From Oscheius onirici (lineage: Eukaryota; Nematoda; Chromadorea; Rhabditida; Rhabditidae): DNA of 64,000 bases. The translations under genes and the position numbers were made by a program. The stretch is from the NCBI GenBank assembly GCA_932521025.1, contig OW051471.1:868001-932000 (forward strand), written 5' to 3'. The notes below the pieces were generated by a model. The model searched no databases. It was not told the DNA's origin and worked only from the letters and a program-made list of their open reading frames with translations. This document shows positions 24,041 through 36,500 of this stretch, in pieces; within the stretch, counting starts at the first letter, position 1; the number at the start of each line of letters is the position of its first letter.

Positions 24041-25758
24041 TTGTGTGCACCTTCCGTATCCGGGCCGAATCCGCGATTACCGTTACTCAAGCAAAGATTT
24101 TGGTTTCAGTGTTGCTATGTAGTCAGATGAAGAACGTAGACGACAATCCCTCCTTGATCGATTGCTCTCTTTGTAAGCCCAAACTGCCAATGTAAACAAG
24201 AAAACTTTTGTCTTCGTCCGATCGTCAAAACTATACTGTACGAGGGTTGTTTTTTGGTTGGTTCATGTATTTCAAAATTCTTTCATTTCTGTCCCGCTTG
24301 CGATGATGTCGAGCAACCAATACTTTTTTGACAAAAAAACATTCCAAAACAGACTATAACTCCATTTCTACGATCTCACCTGTCTACTAAGACTAAATAA
24401 ATGTGGAACGGTCAGCAGTGTTACCTTGAAGTAGATGTCCGGACGACTTTCGAACACAAAACTTATGATATTCTTTTGCTTCAATGCTGTGGTATGGCCA
24501 ACTGGAAGGTTCGCACTGCAATTGAACGCGCTTGGCACTGACACAAAAATGAATTTACCAGAATTTAGTGATCGTCCTAATTTCGAGTCCTTGTTTGGAA
24601 AATTAGCTTTTCCAGAGGCATACTTTGGGTTTTTTTCTTCTTTGATACAATTCTTGGTTGAAATTTTTCGGCTTGACAATTTATTTTGCTGACGGATAAA
24701 TTTCAAATGTTACTAATTTCTCCCCCATTGTTGTAGTCCAAAGTGTTCCCAGGGTAAAGAACTGAAAATTTACATTATTTGTTTATGACTCCATTGACAT
24801 TTTGTTCTTTCAGTACTGCACCGCTTCGTGTCTTTTCGTGTTTTTTCTTTTATGCTTCACTCTTTCGTGATACCGAACCTCGTTCAAAGCGTCGATATTA
24901 CAATGATGAATAAGTAACAAAAACAACGTACTCTTGTGATTTTACAGCACCTGTCACTGTTTTTGTGTTCTCCCATGTGATCACACAGACTAGAAAATGG
25001 GAAAATTAGTCATCCTGTCTGGGAAAAATGCTGACGGAAGTGGGTTTTTAGACTAGAAAACCGTTTTTTCTGGTTCAACATTATTATAATTCCATGGGCG
25101 AAACTTGTAGTAAAGTACAACGGGCTTCTTTAGTCCTAAAACGAAAATGTCACCTTGTATGGAGAAAAATGCTAACGAAAGTGGGTTTTTGAATGACTAG
25201 AAAGTCATTATCGAACACTTTTTCGAAGCTTTTCACGTTTCAAAAATACAATGAAGCCAACAGGGAAACATTTGGAGGCTCTCTCAGGTGTTCGCTTTGA
25301 AAAGGTTACTTTGCAAAAATGTTGGCTGAGTATCCAATGTTTGCGTACTGTAGTCAGTTTGATACAACGTGTGAACATTGGGTACTCAGTCAAGGTTTTT
25401 GACCTTTTTCAAATCGAACATTTCTACCGCGAGTCAGCCCAAACTTTTAGGTCAGTGTGAGAAAAGTCGTGTACCGTGACAGAAAATTGCTTACAAATCA
25501 AAAATGATCTCAAATACCGAAACTTTTCTTCCACTAAAATGTTTCACTCGTTTGAGACAGTTCGTCAAACTGAAGGCTTGCAATGTTTATTCGGCCATAC
25601 TTTAAATCCATTTTCCCGCCCACTTTGTTTGCTCTGGTCAGCAAGACTGGAAGATTTCTAAAAGTGTTTTTCTAAAAAGCTATTGAACGACATTCTTATG
25701 ATGAGATTCACGATCAGAAAATTTCTCAATTTTTTATCTTAATGCTTCACTCAGCTTT

Positions 25759-25983
25759 TATATGTTGCAGTTGAAATTGACCGGCCGTTGAAATTGACCA
25801 GAACTAGTTGATATTGACCGGTCAAATCCAACTAGCTGAAATTGACCAGCTTCAGTTGAAATTGACCTGAAACATTTTATTCCGTTTTCAACTGCATCTC
25901 GATTTTTTAAGATTTTGACCAGGTCAATTTCAACTAGTTCTGGTCAATTTCAACGGCCGGTCAATTTAAACTGCAACATATAT
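25759..25983. repeat. MITE or hairpin made of repeated AAATTGACC units
   Basis: The left arm has TATGTTGCAG then several copies of gttgaaattgacc. The right arm is the inverted copy ending CTGCAACATA. The arms also share gaccagaactagttg in opposite orientation. A fragment (gcagttgaaattgaccgg) occurs near 29745. Confidence 0.85.
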
Positions 25984-27984
25984 AGCGCGCCTGTTGGACA
26001 ACCACAGTTCTTCGAGGTGATTGGTTTTTTAAAAACAACACTGAGTTTTCGTTTTGTTTTTCTGCCACTGTGGTTCTGTTTTCTTGCTGTCACAGAGAAT
26101 AGAAGACGGCAGATTAGTCACCTTCTATTATTTTTGCTATTTTTACCGAATTTCGTCAAAAATCCGCATTTTCTTCTAATTTTGTCGTCAGTTTTCGATT
26201 TTCTTCCAATTTTTCTGATGGCAAAACTAAATCTAATCGGGGGACGTATTTGGAAACAAAAAAATCAGAAAAAAATGTGAAATGAATGTTTTTAGCCCGC
26301 CGCAAAGTCCAACCTGGCCGCAGCGCAGCCCAGACCAGCTCAGACCGCAGCGCAGCGCAACAACCCAGAATCAACAAGCCTGACTGTCAGACTCGTCGAT
26401 TTTCCCCTCTGCTCTTTCTATTCTTTCCCGCCGATTCGTCACCGTAACCCGTCGCTATGCGCTCCAACTCGTTGTTGCCGCACGCATTCAAATTCTGCTA
26501 GTTGTTGTTGAATTTCACTTCTTCGTGTGATCTACATCTTTCGTGAAATCATTTGCTGTCTTTTCTTCGTAAAAGTTTCGTCTTTAGATAACAAAAGCTT
26601 GGTGCTACAAGTTTTTGCCTTCCTAGACGCAACAAACAGGAATCTTCATTTCCAGGCTGTGAAAATTATTCCGAGGAATTTCACTTCCTCGTGGGCCTTC
26701 TTTATCGAGCTTCGGCTCCTCTTTTCACCGGTAGCCAACCAGGTCGAACGTCTCTATACCGTATTACTTATCATTTCCTCTTCTCTAACTAGAAGCCAAG
26801 ACAAACAGTCAGATTACAGGCCCTGCTGGCTGCTGCAAAATGCCTCCTGTTCCGGTCGCCTAATCGAGACAGACTACACATTTATGACGGAAAAGGAGCA
26901 CGTGATAGAATGAAAAGTTGCAGAAGGGAAAGGAAAGACAATAGGCTCAAGGAGAACAGATAGTGTGGGTGTTTGGAGGGGACATGGGGACCGAAGCTGG
27001 ACTTTTCGAGGGATGTTTTCGAATTCGACGGCCTTTTTAACTGATGGTGGAGTTTTCACGAGCAGGTCACACAGCTGAATCTGAAAAACTTGTCCATCTA
27101 AAATACAATATTTCTGACAATGAGGAAAATGAGATAGGTACATAAAAGAAGACAAAAAGAAAAATGTTTCAACAGTCTTATAAATTGGAAGAATGCGTGC
27201 TATTAATAGATCGTTTCTGAATTCTTCAGTAGTTTTCTGTTCAAATTAGGCTATTTCACAGTGTTTTACAGTAGGTATGTACAGTTTTACTGCAAAACGA
27301 TATGGCTGAAAAATTACATAGTTGGGCAGCACCAAGCATGTGCGCTGGTGCGGACCGGTCCGGTCCGTTTTTCAAATTGGACCGGTCCGGTCTCAGCCGG
27401 TCCGAGCGCATATGCAAGTAGATAAAACAAAAAGAAGTATGGAAAAATACGTTCAAAAAGATTGAACCCTTCATATTTCCCTATCCACTACAGACAGAAG
27501 CTTTGAAAAAAAAAGAAAAAAATACGTCTGTCCACAAGTTATCCAGTATCATAGGAGATAACTCCCAAAAGTCTTATGTTCCCACTAAAACATTTTTCAA
27601 CCTTCTAGAGGCTTCTATTTTCTCATTTTTTCCTGTTTGGCCACAAAAGCGTCAACTTTTCGGTCCAAAAACCATTCGTAGAACCCGGCTACACAACCTC
27701 TCTTGTCCCACTAATCCTCTCATTTTAACAGTGACGCTGGTCCTGAAAGGCCCGAAAGACTGGTTCCCCAAGACATTATCGAGCCATAAGCAGCTATAAT
27801 CGGGAGCAAACAGGCGAAGCTTCTTTTCGAGGAAGAGAGGGGTCTACCTATGTCAGTGTTTGTGTTTTGAACGAGATGATGATTAGAATAGTTCCATTCA
27901 AAACGAAAAGTGGCACGATTTTTGGAGGAAGCAAATGTTTCAGAAATTCAATAAAGGCTTGATAAAGCTGTGGTTTGTTGCTAA

Positions 27985-28513
27985 CCATGCAGCTCTGATC
28001 CTTCGAGACAACTTCTGGCTCCTTGAGGTGCACGTAACCGAAAATCCAAGAGGTGAAATGCTGGACAAATTGGACTGTCTGTCCAGACAGAAGCAGATCT
28101 TCCTCGTAGGCATTGGTCATCGCAATTGTCTTGCGAAGGTTGACTTCCAATCCAATGCTACGACTTACTTGTTTCAGTTCTATTATCCGGTGTACAGCTG
28201 AAGAACGACGTCATCGGCGCAGATGATTCAGCTCATGGCCGTTGATGTTGCAACCGAGGTCGTCCCTATTGAGTCGACGAAGATGTCTTTCAGCACAGCA
28301 CAGTTGAAGAAAAGTGGAAAGAGCACGCTGCCATAACGGACTCTGCGCTTGATGTCGACATCCATTAGATCGACAAACCTTAAATGATTGCGCTAACCGT
28401 AGGCCTTTTCGATCAGCTGCTTGAGCTGACGTGAAGGTGGAGAAAGTCCGACGGAATCCGGCTTGATCGTCTGGCTGGTTGAACTCCAAACTTCGATGCA
28501 TCCTGGTTAACAT
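27985..28513 (-). pseudogene. RTE-like non-LTR retrotransposon reverse transcriptase remnant
   Basis: On the minus strand, pieces of a LINE reverse transcriptase appear in order: a QPDDQAGFRR block, the GHELNHLR lead-in to the catalytic ADDVVL, then GLEVNLRKTIAMTNA, the conserved KT-MTN segment after the YADD-like box. The catalytic box is reached only by changing frame (about 28215), and stop codons interrupt the region. The endonuclease, the amino-terminal part of the RT and the 3' end are not visible. Order and spacing fit the RTE/BovB-type clade, but the assignment is by motif recall only. It is dead and has no bearing on neighbouring genes. Confidence 0.75.
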
Positions 28514-28739
28514 AACTCGCGTGAACAGGTTTGTTAGTCGACTTTTTTTAGCTTCTAAACAACGATATGAAAGCGCTTTTGATTACTTTTTTTGTTGTGC
28601 TGCTGTTGAAGCTGTTGAAAATAAAGTTGAGACAGTTTCTAACCAAGGTGTCTTTGAAGGAACGAAATCTTTTTTTTGATGAAAAAGAGCTGTGAGGTCC
28701 TGATTACTTGCTCATAGAATCCGGCGGAGAATCCCAGTT

Positions 28740-28860
28740 ATGCCCCCCCCCCACCACGGTTTCGCCCCCACCTTTTGACATTTTTTTCAATCCACCCCCC
28801 CCCCCCCCAGTTATGCAGTTATGCAATTCATCCTAGTTATGCCCCCCCCCCCCCCACCTA
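28740..28860. repeat. poly-C tract cluster
   Basis: Three C runs of about 9 to 15 bases alternate with copies of agttatg. Similar C-rich DNA is at 43735-43990. The opposite strand is strongly G-quadruplex-prone. Confidence 0.9.
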
Positions 28861-29189
28861 TTTATTTTTTATCTACTGCGAAATTTCGTTTAAAAAAGGT
28901 TCAGTATGCTTTCTTTGGCTAGCCGAAGCCTAAGCATTTAAGGAAGAAAAACCATAAATTCTAAGAAAATAACGTGAAAAAGAAGAAAACAAGGTAAAAT
29001 CAACAAAAATTGAACAGATGTGGAAATAAAAAAAGGACTAACCTGGTATTTTTTTTTTATTTTAGGCCTGAAATGTACAAAATAATTAGAAAAAGAAACC
29101 TTTAGCAAAAAAAACATCGAAAACGGAAGAAAAGGAAGCAGAATTGGCTGTGCCGAAAAGTGTCTGCACAAATGCTCAGACTTTTTGGG

Positions 29190-29420
29190 ATGCAAGGTTG
29201 AAAACGCCCTTCCAGGGCTAAAGTATAAATTTATTACTTCGCTTTGTCACGGAGTCCTAGTCGTGGTTTCCTTTTCATTCCTTCTTTGTTACTCTCCTCC
29301 AGGCACTCTCCCTGACCTTTGAAAGAAACCACCGAAATAATATTAGAACCCGCTACCTTCTATTTTCCTATCCTTTCCTAATGTCAAAATGAAGGACTTG
29401 AGCGAATCGCCCGGCCCGTT
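29190..29420 (+). repeat. dispersed repeat family R, copy 3
   Basis: It has the same ordered blocks as 10425-10740: gcaaggttgaaaacgccc, cttcgctttgtcacggag, tactctcctccaggcactct and gaatcgcccggcccgttcc. Confidence 0.75.
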
Positions 29421-30504
29421 CCTATTTTTGAACACTTCGCGCACTTCCTTCTTTCAGTCTCAAAAAAACATCCAAACAGAGACCACGACAGACACCATTG
29501 CGCTTTAGATAGTAGAGATAATTCCACAGTCTACTACATATTTTTTTAACAAAAAGATAAAAGAAAACGGCGAAAAAAAAACAGAAAAATAGGCAGAAGA
29601 GAAAAAATAGAAAATTTAAGAAAAAAAGAAAACGAAAAGTAAAATTTGAAATTTTTTTTTCGAAACGCGGGCTTGTAAACAGCATAATTGGTTGGGGGTG
29701 GGGTGGGTTTGGATATCTAGGATCTACTCGAATCCGGCATATTTGCAGTTGAAATTGACCGGGAATTGCACTTTTTTTCCATTTTTATCAATTTTTTCAA
29801 TATTTTTTGAGTTCCTTTTCCTTCATTATTGTAGAATATTTCGAACGTTTTTACCACAGCTCCTCTAAAGAACAAATTGAAACACAAAAAGTCGTAAAAC
29901 TGACGTCAAGTTTGTATTTGTGAAGTTATGCAATCAAGGAAGCCACTTATTTTACATTAGCAAAGGTCAACTGTCAATTCTTTCTTCGTGATTTATCTCG
30001 TAAAACATTTCTCTGTCTTTGAGAAGAATAACTATTGTTGGACGCGTTTCTGTTCACCGCCCAGGCTGTGAAAACCTCTTCTGAAGACTATACGCTTCAT
30101 CTTGGACACCTTAAATCGAGCCTCGTGGTAGGAAACCCAACGTTTTCACCGGCAGCCAACCACTCCTTTGTAACCTTCTCAACCTCTTTTTCTCTGAGAC
30201 TGGTGGCAATCTCAGACCTTGGGCACATTTCTCCAGGCTCAAATTTGTAACCTTTTCTGCTCTCTCGAACATTGTCAAGCAACACCAACAGCCCCGTCTT
30301 CATATAAGTTTAGTTCCCCCAACCAATCACGAAAAGATTCGAAATCTCTTCAATCTCCATCTATGTCTTTTTCACAAAACAATATTTTACTTTTATTCCG
30401 AAAAAAAAGAACAAGTTACAGAACCGTGGTTAGAAGAGGGGCCCGTTGCACTGGATCGTTTGGATGTCTGAAACTGGTTTTTCTTTCTCTCTAACAAAAA
30501 AATC

Positions 30505-33500
30505 TCACAGATTTTCCACGACTTCTTCCTCCTCCGCGAAGATTTCTCTCAGTTCTGATGAGACACTGGGATTTTTGACTCTCTTCTTACAGTAAGAAAA
30601 GAGGGAAAGAAGAACTGGGAGCAAGAGGAGACCACTGAAGGAACCACTGACAGCTGTGACTATCAGCATGCGGAAGAAGTAGACCTGTGAAATTGTATTA
30701 TTCCAGCTGAAGGTAATCCACTTTGACCAGTTGCAGAATCAATAAAACATCAAAAAGCATAGGGGATATTGTCACGTCCTAGTGGTTATTTTTTATGCTG
30801 ACTTCGAAAAACACAGTCAAAAGGCGAAAAAGTAGATAAAAAATGACGAAAACTGGACATTTGGAAAGTCTTTACGCTCAAAAATTCACTACCAAGGCGG
30901 ACGGACTACCAAGTTTTGAAGGTTGAAACTGGTTTTGAAATCGCGGACGATGAACCTGTCGTCTTTTGGGGGTTTCGAGCGGTTACCCAGAAGCGGTAAG
31001 ATAATTTTGCCCCCCCCCCTTTTTCCAATAAAAATGTTTCAGCGAATCCTTGTAGTCGAAAAAAGATAAGGTCTTCATCAATCTAGTCATCTTCTCATTT
31101 TCAAAACGGACGCTTTTTCCAAATTTGCAGATTTTTCGGTGCCATTGTTCGTACAAAAACAAAGCTCACAAGTTTTCTGTATGAAAATTCGAATTTGCCA
31201 GAAAATTTTAGTTTCACTGAATCTATAAATTTCCGTAACCTTTGCTTGCAGCGGATGTTCAAACCCAAAAAAAAACACCCACATTGAAAAATGGCGACTG
31301 GGCAAAGGTCAACATTCCCGTTCCCATGATCATTGGGACTGTCAAGCCGCAAAAACTCTGAAATTTCTTGATTTTCCCCCAAAAAATCACTAATACCGCT
31401 GGAGCCACAGTCTCGACAGCTTTCTCAGCCCTCAAATTGTTGTTCTTCATCTTCGAGTCATTGTAGGCTGTAAGAAGGGGGAGGCAGTATTCTACGCAAA
31501 TTGCTACGGCCTAAAATTTTGTGGTTACTTTTTTGGCAGGAACTGAAAGATTTACAAGGACAAGATTGACGGCACTGATGCTGTTGAGATCGATGTGGAA
31601 GATGACCATAAAGACAGTTTGGGAGATCAGTTGGAAGGAACAGACGAAGACTGAAATTTTTGATCTTTTTTGTTTCAAGAAATAGGGAAAGGAAGACATC
31701 CACTTAAAAATGCTCTAGCGTCGCTGTGTGTATGTGTCGGAATCTCTAATTGGCTATCAAAGTAGAGGGATTTGGCGCACAATTAAGGGGAAAGGAGTTA
31801 GTGTAACAAGTTTAGACAAGTCACTTTTGGGAGACAAACATGTGACTCTGCTTTTGCATTCGGTAGTGCCCATAAAGAAACAGTTTTTCAAGTGGTTCAG
31901 GCCAAGGAAAAAAAGGGGATAGAAGGTAACTTTAGCCCTGGAAGGGCGTTGCAAACCTTGTGATGACAAATTACACTGACTCGCGCAGCATGTAATCAAA
32001 AAATGCAAAATTGAAGTAAGTGTTCAACTGATCCCGAGGAAAAACTATAGACTCCCTAGTGGAAAATTTCCCATTTTTCGCCGATTTTCACCAAAAACTT
32101 ACTCATAATGAAAGCCAGCAAAGCATCAAAGCCGGTCAAGAGAAAAGTAGCCAAGAAAACGGCTGTAAAGGCGAAAATCAGCTGGTAAGCCGAGACTGTC
32201 CTAATTGTCGCAAACTGCTCGTAGAAGATGTAGAAAACACTGAAATTTTCGATTTTTCACCAAAAAACGAACTAGCCTGTAAGGGAAAACCTTGACATTT
32301 TCGCCAAGTTCCAGCTCCATTTTTTGAGCCAAAAGACGGGCAGAGGTCATTGCTTGAATGTAACTGGAGGAATTTCTCAGAGGGACGTGGAAAGTCATGA
32401 AATGACTGGCATCAATGTGGCCATTGGAATCGAGGTGTAGGGCATCGTGGTATGCTGCTCGTCCGCTGAAAACAATGGGAAATTTTTGGTTTCAAAATTT
32501 GTATAAAGGTGTCGGTGGCAGTAGCAGTGCAATACCGCTTTCCCTTTCTTTCCTGTTCTGACTAACTCCCCGATTATGAATCGTATATCAACCAAGGAGC
32601 AAGTCCGCAGCTCTCACTTGAAATAAACCATACGAGCAGTTCTTCTAAATTGAAAGATTTGTTAGCAATTGATATGCCCTAAGCATACCCAATGGTGTAG
32701 CGGTTGATTTGAGACAGACGGAGTCTCTCATTAGAGCATAACCATCACTAAAGAACCTCAGTCTAATTTCTACGTTCATTCCCTTAGAGTAAGGATATCA
32801 GTATCATGTTCATTCAGAGTATCAGTACAGGGATAGATAAGAGTAGAGAAGAAGAGATTGGATGTAGGTTAGGGAGACACCTGCTTCAGACCGTTGATAG
32901 CCTCGCCGGTCCTCGCGTTGACCGACTCGGCCGACTCCCCGCTGGGCGGAGTTTCGCACCTTATGTACTAGGGCATCACGTGGTGTCCCTCATGTTGGAG
33001 ACACCCCATTACTGATTCGTTACAGATTGAAGGAATGTTACTGCGAGCCCTTGAAATATAACAACGTACTTTTTGAACCTAGATCGTGTTTTTTTCTAGT
33101 GTGGAAGTTCTCAGAATGTTTAAAACTCACCCCTGAAGAAAAGTAAAAGCTTCAAGAGTGTGGCAATACCAATTGTTGGTATCAAAAATGTTCAAATTGA
33201 CATCAAAGTGTACAGCTTCCGAAAAATTTAGCTAGGTGATCAGTTGTTTCTGCGTCGCTTTGAATTGTCCTCGGGGTAAGACACTTTCGAATAGTACCAG
33301 TAGAAAAATATGTTTCGTTTGGTACTCTACAAGGAAGGCAAAGCTGAAGAATGATCGGTTTTGGTCTCAAAATAAGAAAAATTTTCTGTACACTTTTTCA
33401 AGTTGTAGGGTGTTACTGTTACGCGCAGATTGGAGCCCACAATACTGCAAAAAGGTGATCTGCAGAAATATGAAAAGAAATTCTTTAGAAATCGGGTGGT

Positions 33501-36500
33501 ATGGACTATGCTCTGAGCTTCCAAAATGTCCCCCAAAAAACGTGTCTTTTAGGTTTCGAACTACCTATTATGAGGATTTTTCTCGAGAAAGGATGAAACA
33601 TCGATCTGGATACGAAAAATAACAATCAGACCCCCCCCCTTTTTTTTCACAGTATTTGTTTCTCTCAAAAAATAAGTAGAAGCCCATGTAAACATGGGTA
33701 GTTTGACATCGTCACCCGTGTCACAAAAAATACATAAAAAATGCTTTCACATTATTGCATCTCGTAATGATTCCCAGTTTTGTCATGTAAAGTAAAAGTA
33801 AAGTTTCTTCCCGACTCAAGCCTGAGTTCCGAAGAGACTCATGGGCTGCGGGTGCTTCCTGAGTGGCGAAGCGGGGTTTTGAACTTGGGACCCTTTAGAC
33901 TGACGCGGCGCCACCTGCCATTGCGCCATCTCGCTGTCATGTATGCAACTGGAAATAACAACCGGCGTTTCAAAACCTTCTAGGTTTCAAAACTACCATG
34001 TCATAGCACTTTTCTGATATTCTCAGTTACTCTGCTGTCTTGCGGGAGAAAAAAATCAGACCTACCCTTTGACACACTGAGCACTCGGAACATCTTCCAA
34101 AAACTGGTCCAAATGCTTGTAGAAAATGTTCTCACTCGGTCTGCCGTCGGCATTGAAAATGTCACAGCTTGAGCAGTTTTTGTCTGGAAAATCTTGCAGT
34201 TTTGGGATAAATAAGAGATACCATTGCTTCGACAGTAGCTCTGACTATTGGAAGGAAAAGAAAAACCGGATGTTGTCTTGCAGCACTGACTCTCTGGAGC
34301 CAGCCAATCCAGGTAGGTGTCGAGCCAGTTCAATGTTTCACCGGTTATGTAAGATCTGTAAAAAGGTTGCGAAAGTAATCCAGTACTTATAATACTTTAT
34401 ACCGTAACCGGTTCCCAATCTCTTTGAGACCCATTTAAACCTGTTTACTCCACAGAAATTGGATACTCACTGAAGAAACACAGTGAATTATGAATTTGTA
34501 GAGTGAATGGGTCTCAAAACGAAAGAAAAGGCTTTTGGCATCGGAGTCTTTGAAATGAGTACACTATACAAGCTCATTTTTCGCGGAAAGCGGTGAAAGA
34601 AAATAGATACAGATTGAATTTCAATGACAAAAATTGGTACTTTTGAGAAGTTGCAGAAGCTATACTTCTTGGAAAAAGCTTACAAAGGGACCTTTGATTT
34701 TATGCTTCAAAGGAAGCAAATATTGTTTTTAGAAAAAATGAAAGACCAGTTGATGGCGCGTTCTCTTTCATTAAAATCATTTGCTTCGTGCTTCAACGCT
34801 ACCATATAAAGTGTCGCGAAATGGAGTTATCGATCATCGCTTTATTTCCACTTTCCGACAATGTTGCCGTTCTTACCTCTCAGAATTAGCCGAAGCTTGT
34901 GCCAGAATTCCTCCAACGGAGCTGTCTGAACAGCCTCCAATGGAGCAAAACTTGTTCTGCCAGGCCTTTTGGCTAAAATCGACGTCTCCGTGGACGATAA
35001 AGTAGACGGGAGGACCAATGTTCATGTACTTTTCAATGTTGGTAAAGTGGGTGTACATGTACGAGTCCTAAAAAGTGATGTCATCCACTCATTTTTGCAC
35101 TTTTTGGGGTTATTAATTGCACTCTGCGTAAAAAAATTACCCTTAGAACGTCAAAGTTGGCCGAAATCTTCACCGAAATGGTTATTTCTGGGCCGATTTT
35201 CAAACTTTTTCAAAACAGCTTACACGTTACCGGGGGATAGTTATTCACCCAGATTTCCAAAAACTCACTCAGGAAGTCTACAAATGGGTGAAAACGTGTG
35301 ATATTTGAATCATTTTTCGTATTTTTAGGGAGTAAAAGAGACCAACCTTCGAAACTGCCAGCTTCTGATCCAGCCCCAAGCTCAGTTCAGAGCTGGCCCA
35401 AGGAAGAGCTGCCAGAATTGTTACCGTGATCAAAATCTGAATTTTTGTTTCTAGACTTTTTTTGGAGGAAAAATGCTTTACCGTCAGTATTTGAACAAAC
35501 TTCCAAGAAAATAGTGATATGCCTGCTGGTGTTGTTCCAGAAATTGAAGACTTTTGCACTGGCTTCTCCTCTTCTGGCTGCCTTTTCTGCGAAATTGTAC
35601 TGATACAATTGGAGAAACAGGAAAATTCTGGGCGATTGGTCTGAAATTGACCGTTTTTTCTGTCAAAAATTTGGTTTTATTGGAAGTACCGTATTACCTC
35701 CACTAGAAGCATCCCCTTACGTAAGAAATACGGAATTACGTATTCACATTTTTTAGTGTCAAGACGGCATTTTTCAGCTTTTTGGTGTTCAGCAAAGTTG
35801 TAGAGAACATCAGGGGCTTCGTGAATGAAAAAACGTGAATACCCAATTGCGTATTCTTACCTAAAAGGATTCTTCAAATAGAGGTAATACGGTACCTGTT
35901 CTCTCCTCAGATCCCAGATACAGATGGGTAGGAATAGCACACAGAGGAAGAAGAGCTGAAGAATGATAGAGAGGGAAGACAAGAGACAGAATGATCTAAC
36001 TGCAGGGACAGATATGAAGGCTCCTGAAAAAAGGGAACTTTCCCCGACCTCTGACTGCAGCAAACACAGACATGTGACATTCTGAAGCTTTGACTCACCG
36101 GTGAAAAAAACCGTACTCTGAACCATGGTACACATCAGTGAACTCGGTAGACTGGTCTTGAAAGCGTGACTGATGGGTAAATCGGGTCCGAGCCTCTTCA
36201 AAGAACTTCTGGAAGTCCATACAACGGCGAAAATTCTGTTACAGCCGATTAGAAGAGTGATGAAACTGTTCATAACAATGGCAGCCGATGGAATTCGGTG
36301 ACCGTAAAAGGCCAGAATTCCTAGGGAACTGAAAAAAGTTTAGTTACTTTTTTTGCATTTTTTGGGTTTGACTGTTTCAGAAAAATGATAAATAGAGAGT
36401 ATCCGGGTTTGAGCAATGCGTCTGCCGATTTTTGTCAGAGAACGTTTCCTCTTCAAATTGTTTTTCGAAATAATTGTCGGCCGAAAGATTCGCCAGAATT

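Larger units (their letters stand above)
13227..30504. other. 17 kb gene-poor region between the FMO and NPC1 genes
   Basis: I read both strands and found no chain of phase-compatible exons. The open frames are short and have no recognisable motifs. What it holds: a terminal-inverted-repeat element (14558-14820), SINE pieces (17314-17516, 20505-20570), MITEs (22282-22599, 25759-25983), a dead reverse transcriptase (27985-28513), C-rich tracts (28740-28860) and a family-R repeat (29190-29420). Many TGTTTCA/TGAAACA heptamers occur throughout. Small non-coding RNA genes could well be present and would not be visible as frames. Confidence 0.6.

Noticed and set aside
26527..26913. A 128-codon open frame on the plus strand
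   Set aside because: No recognisable domain. Upstream and downstream exon partners in phase were not found.
33236..33622. A 128-codon frame in an NPC1 intron
   Set aside because: No motif, opposite strand to the host gene, and it ends beside poly-C/poly-T tracts.
35230..35300. Possible extra NPC1 exon with FLSEFLEIWVNNYPPV (minus strand)
   Set aside because: The frame looks protein-like, but the only acceptor puts it out of phase. Exon 20 (...AVSK) joins directly to exon 21 (DSYMYTHF), as the family requires.
35484..35666. The two longer open frames over NPC1 exon 19 (starting MTEKTVNF and MYQYNF)
   Set aside because: Neither matches the phase of its neighbours. The exon beginning KRQPEEEKP after a TTTCGCAG acceptor joins both sides in phase 0.
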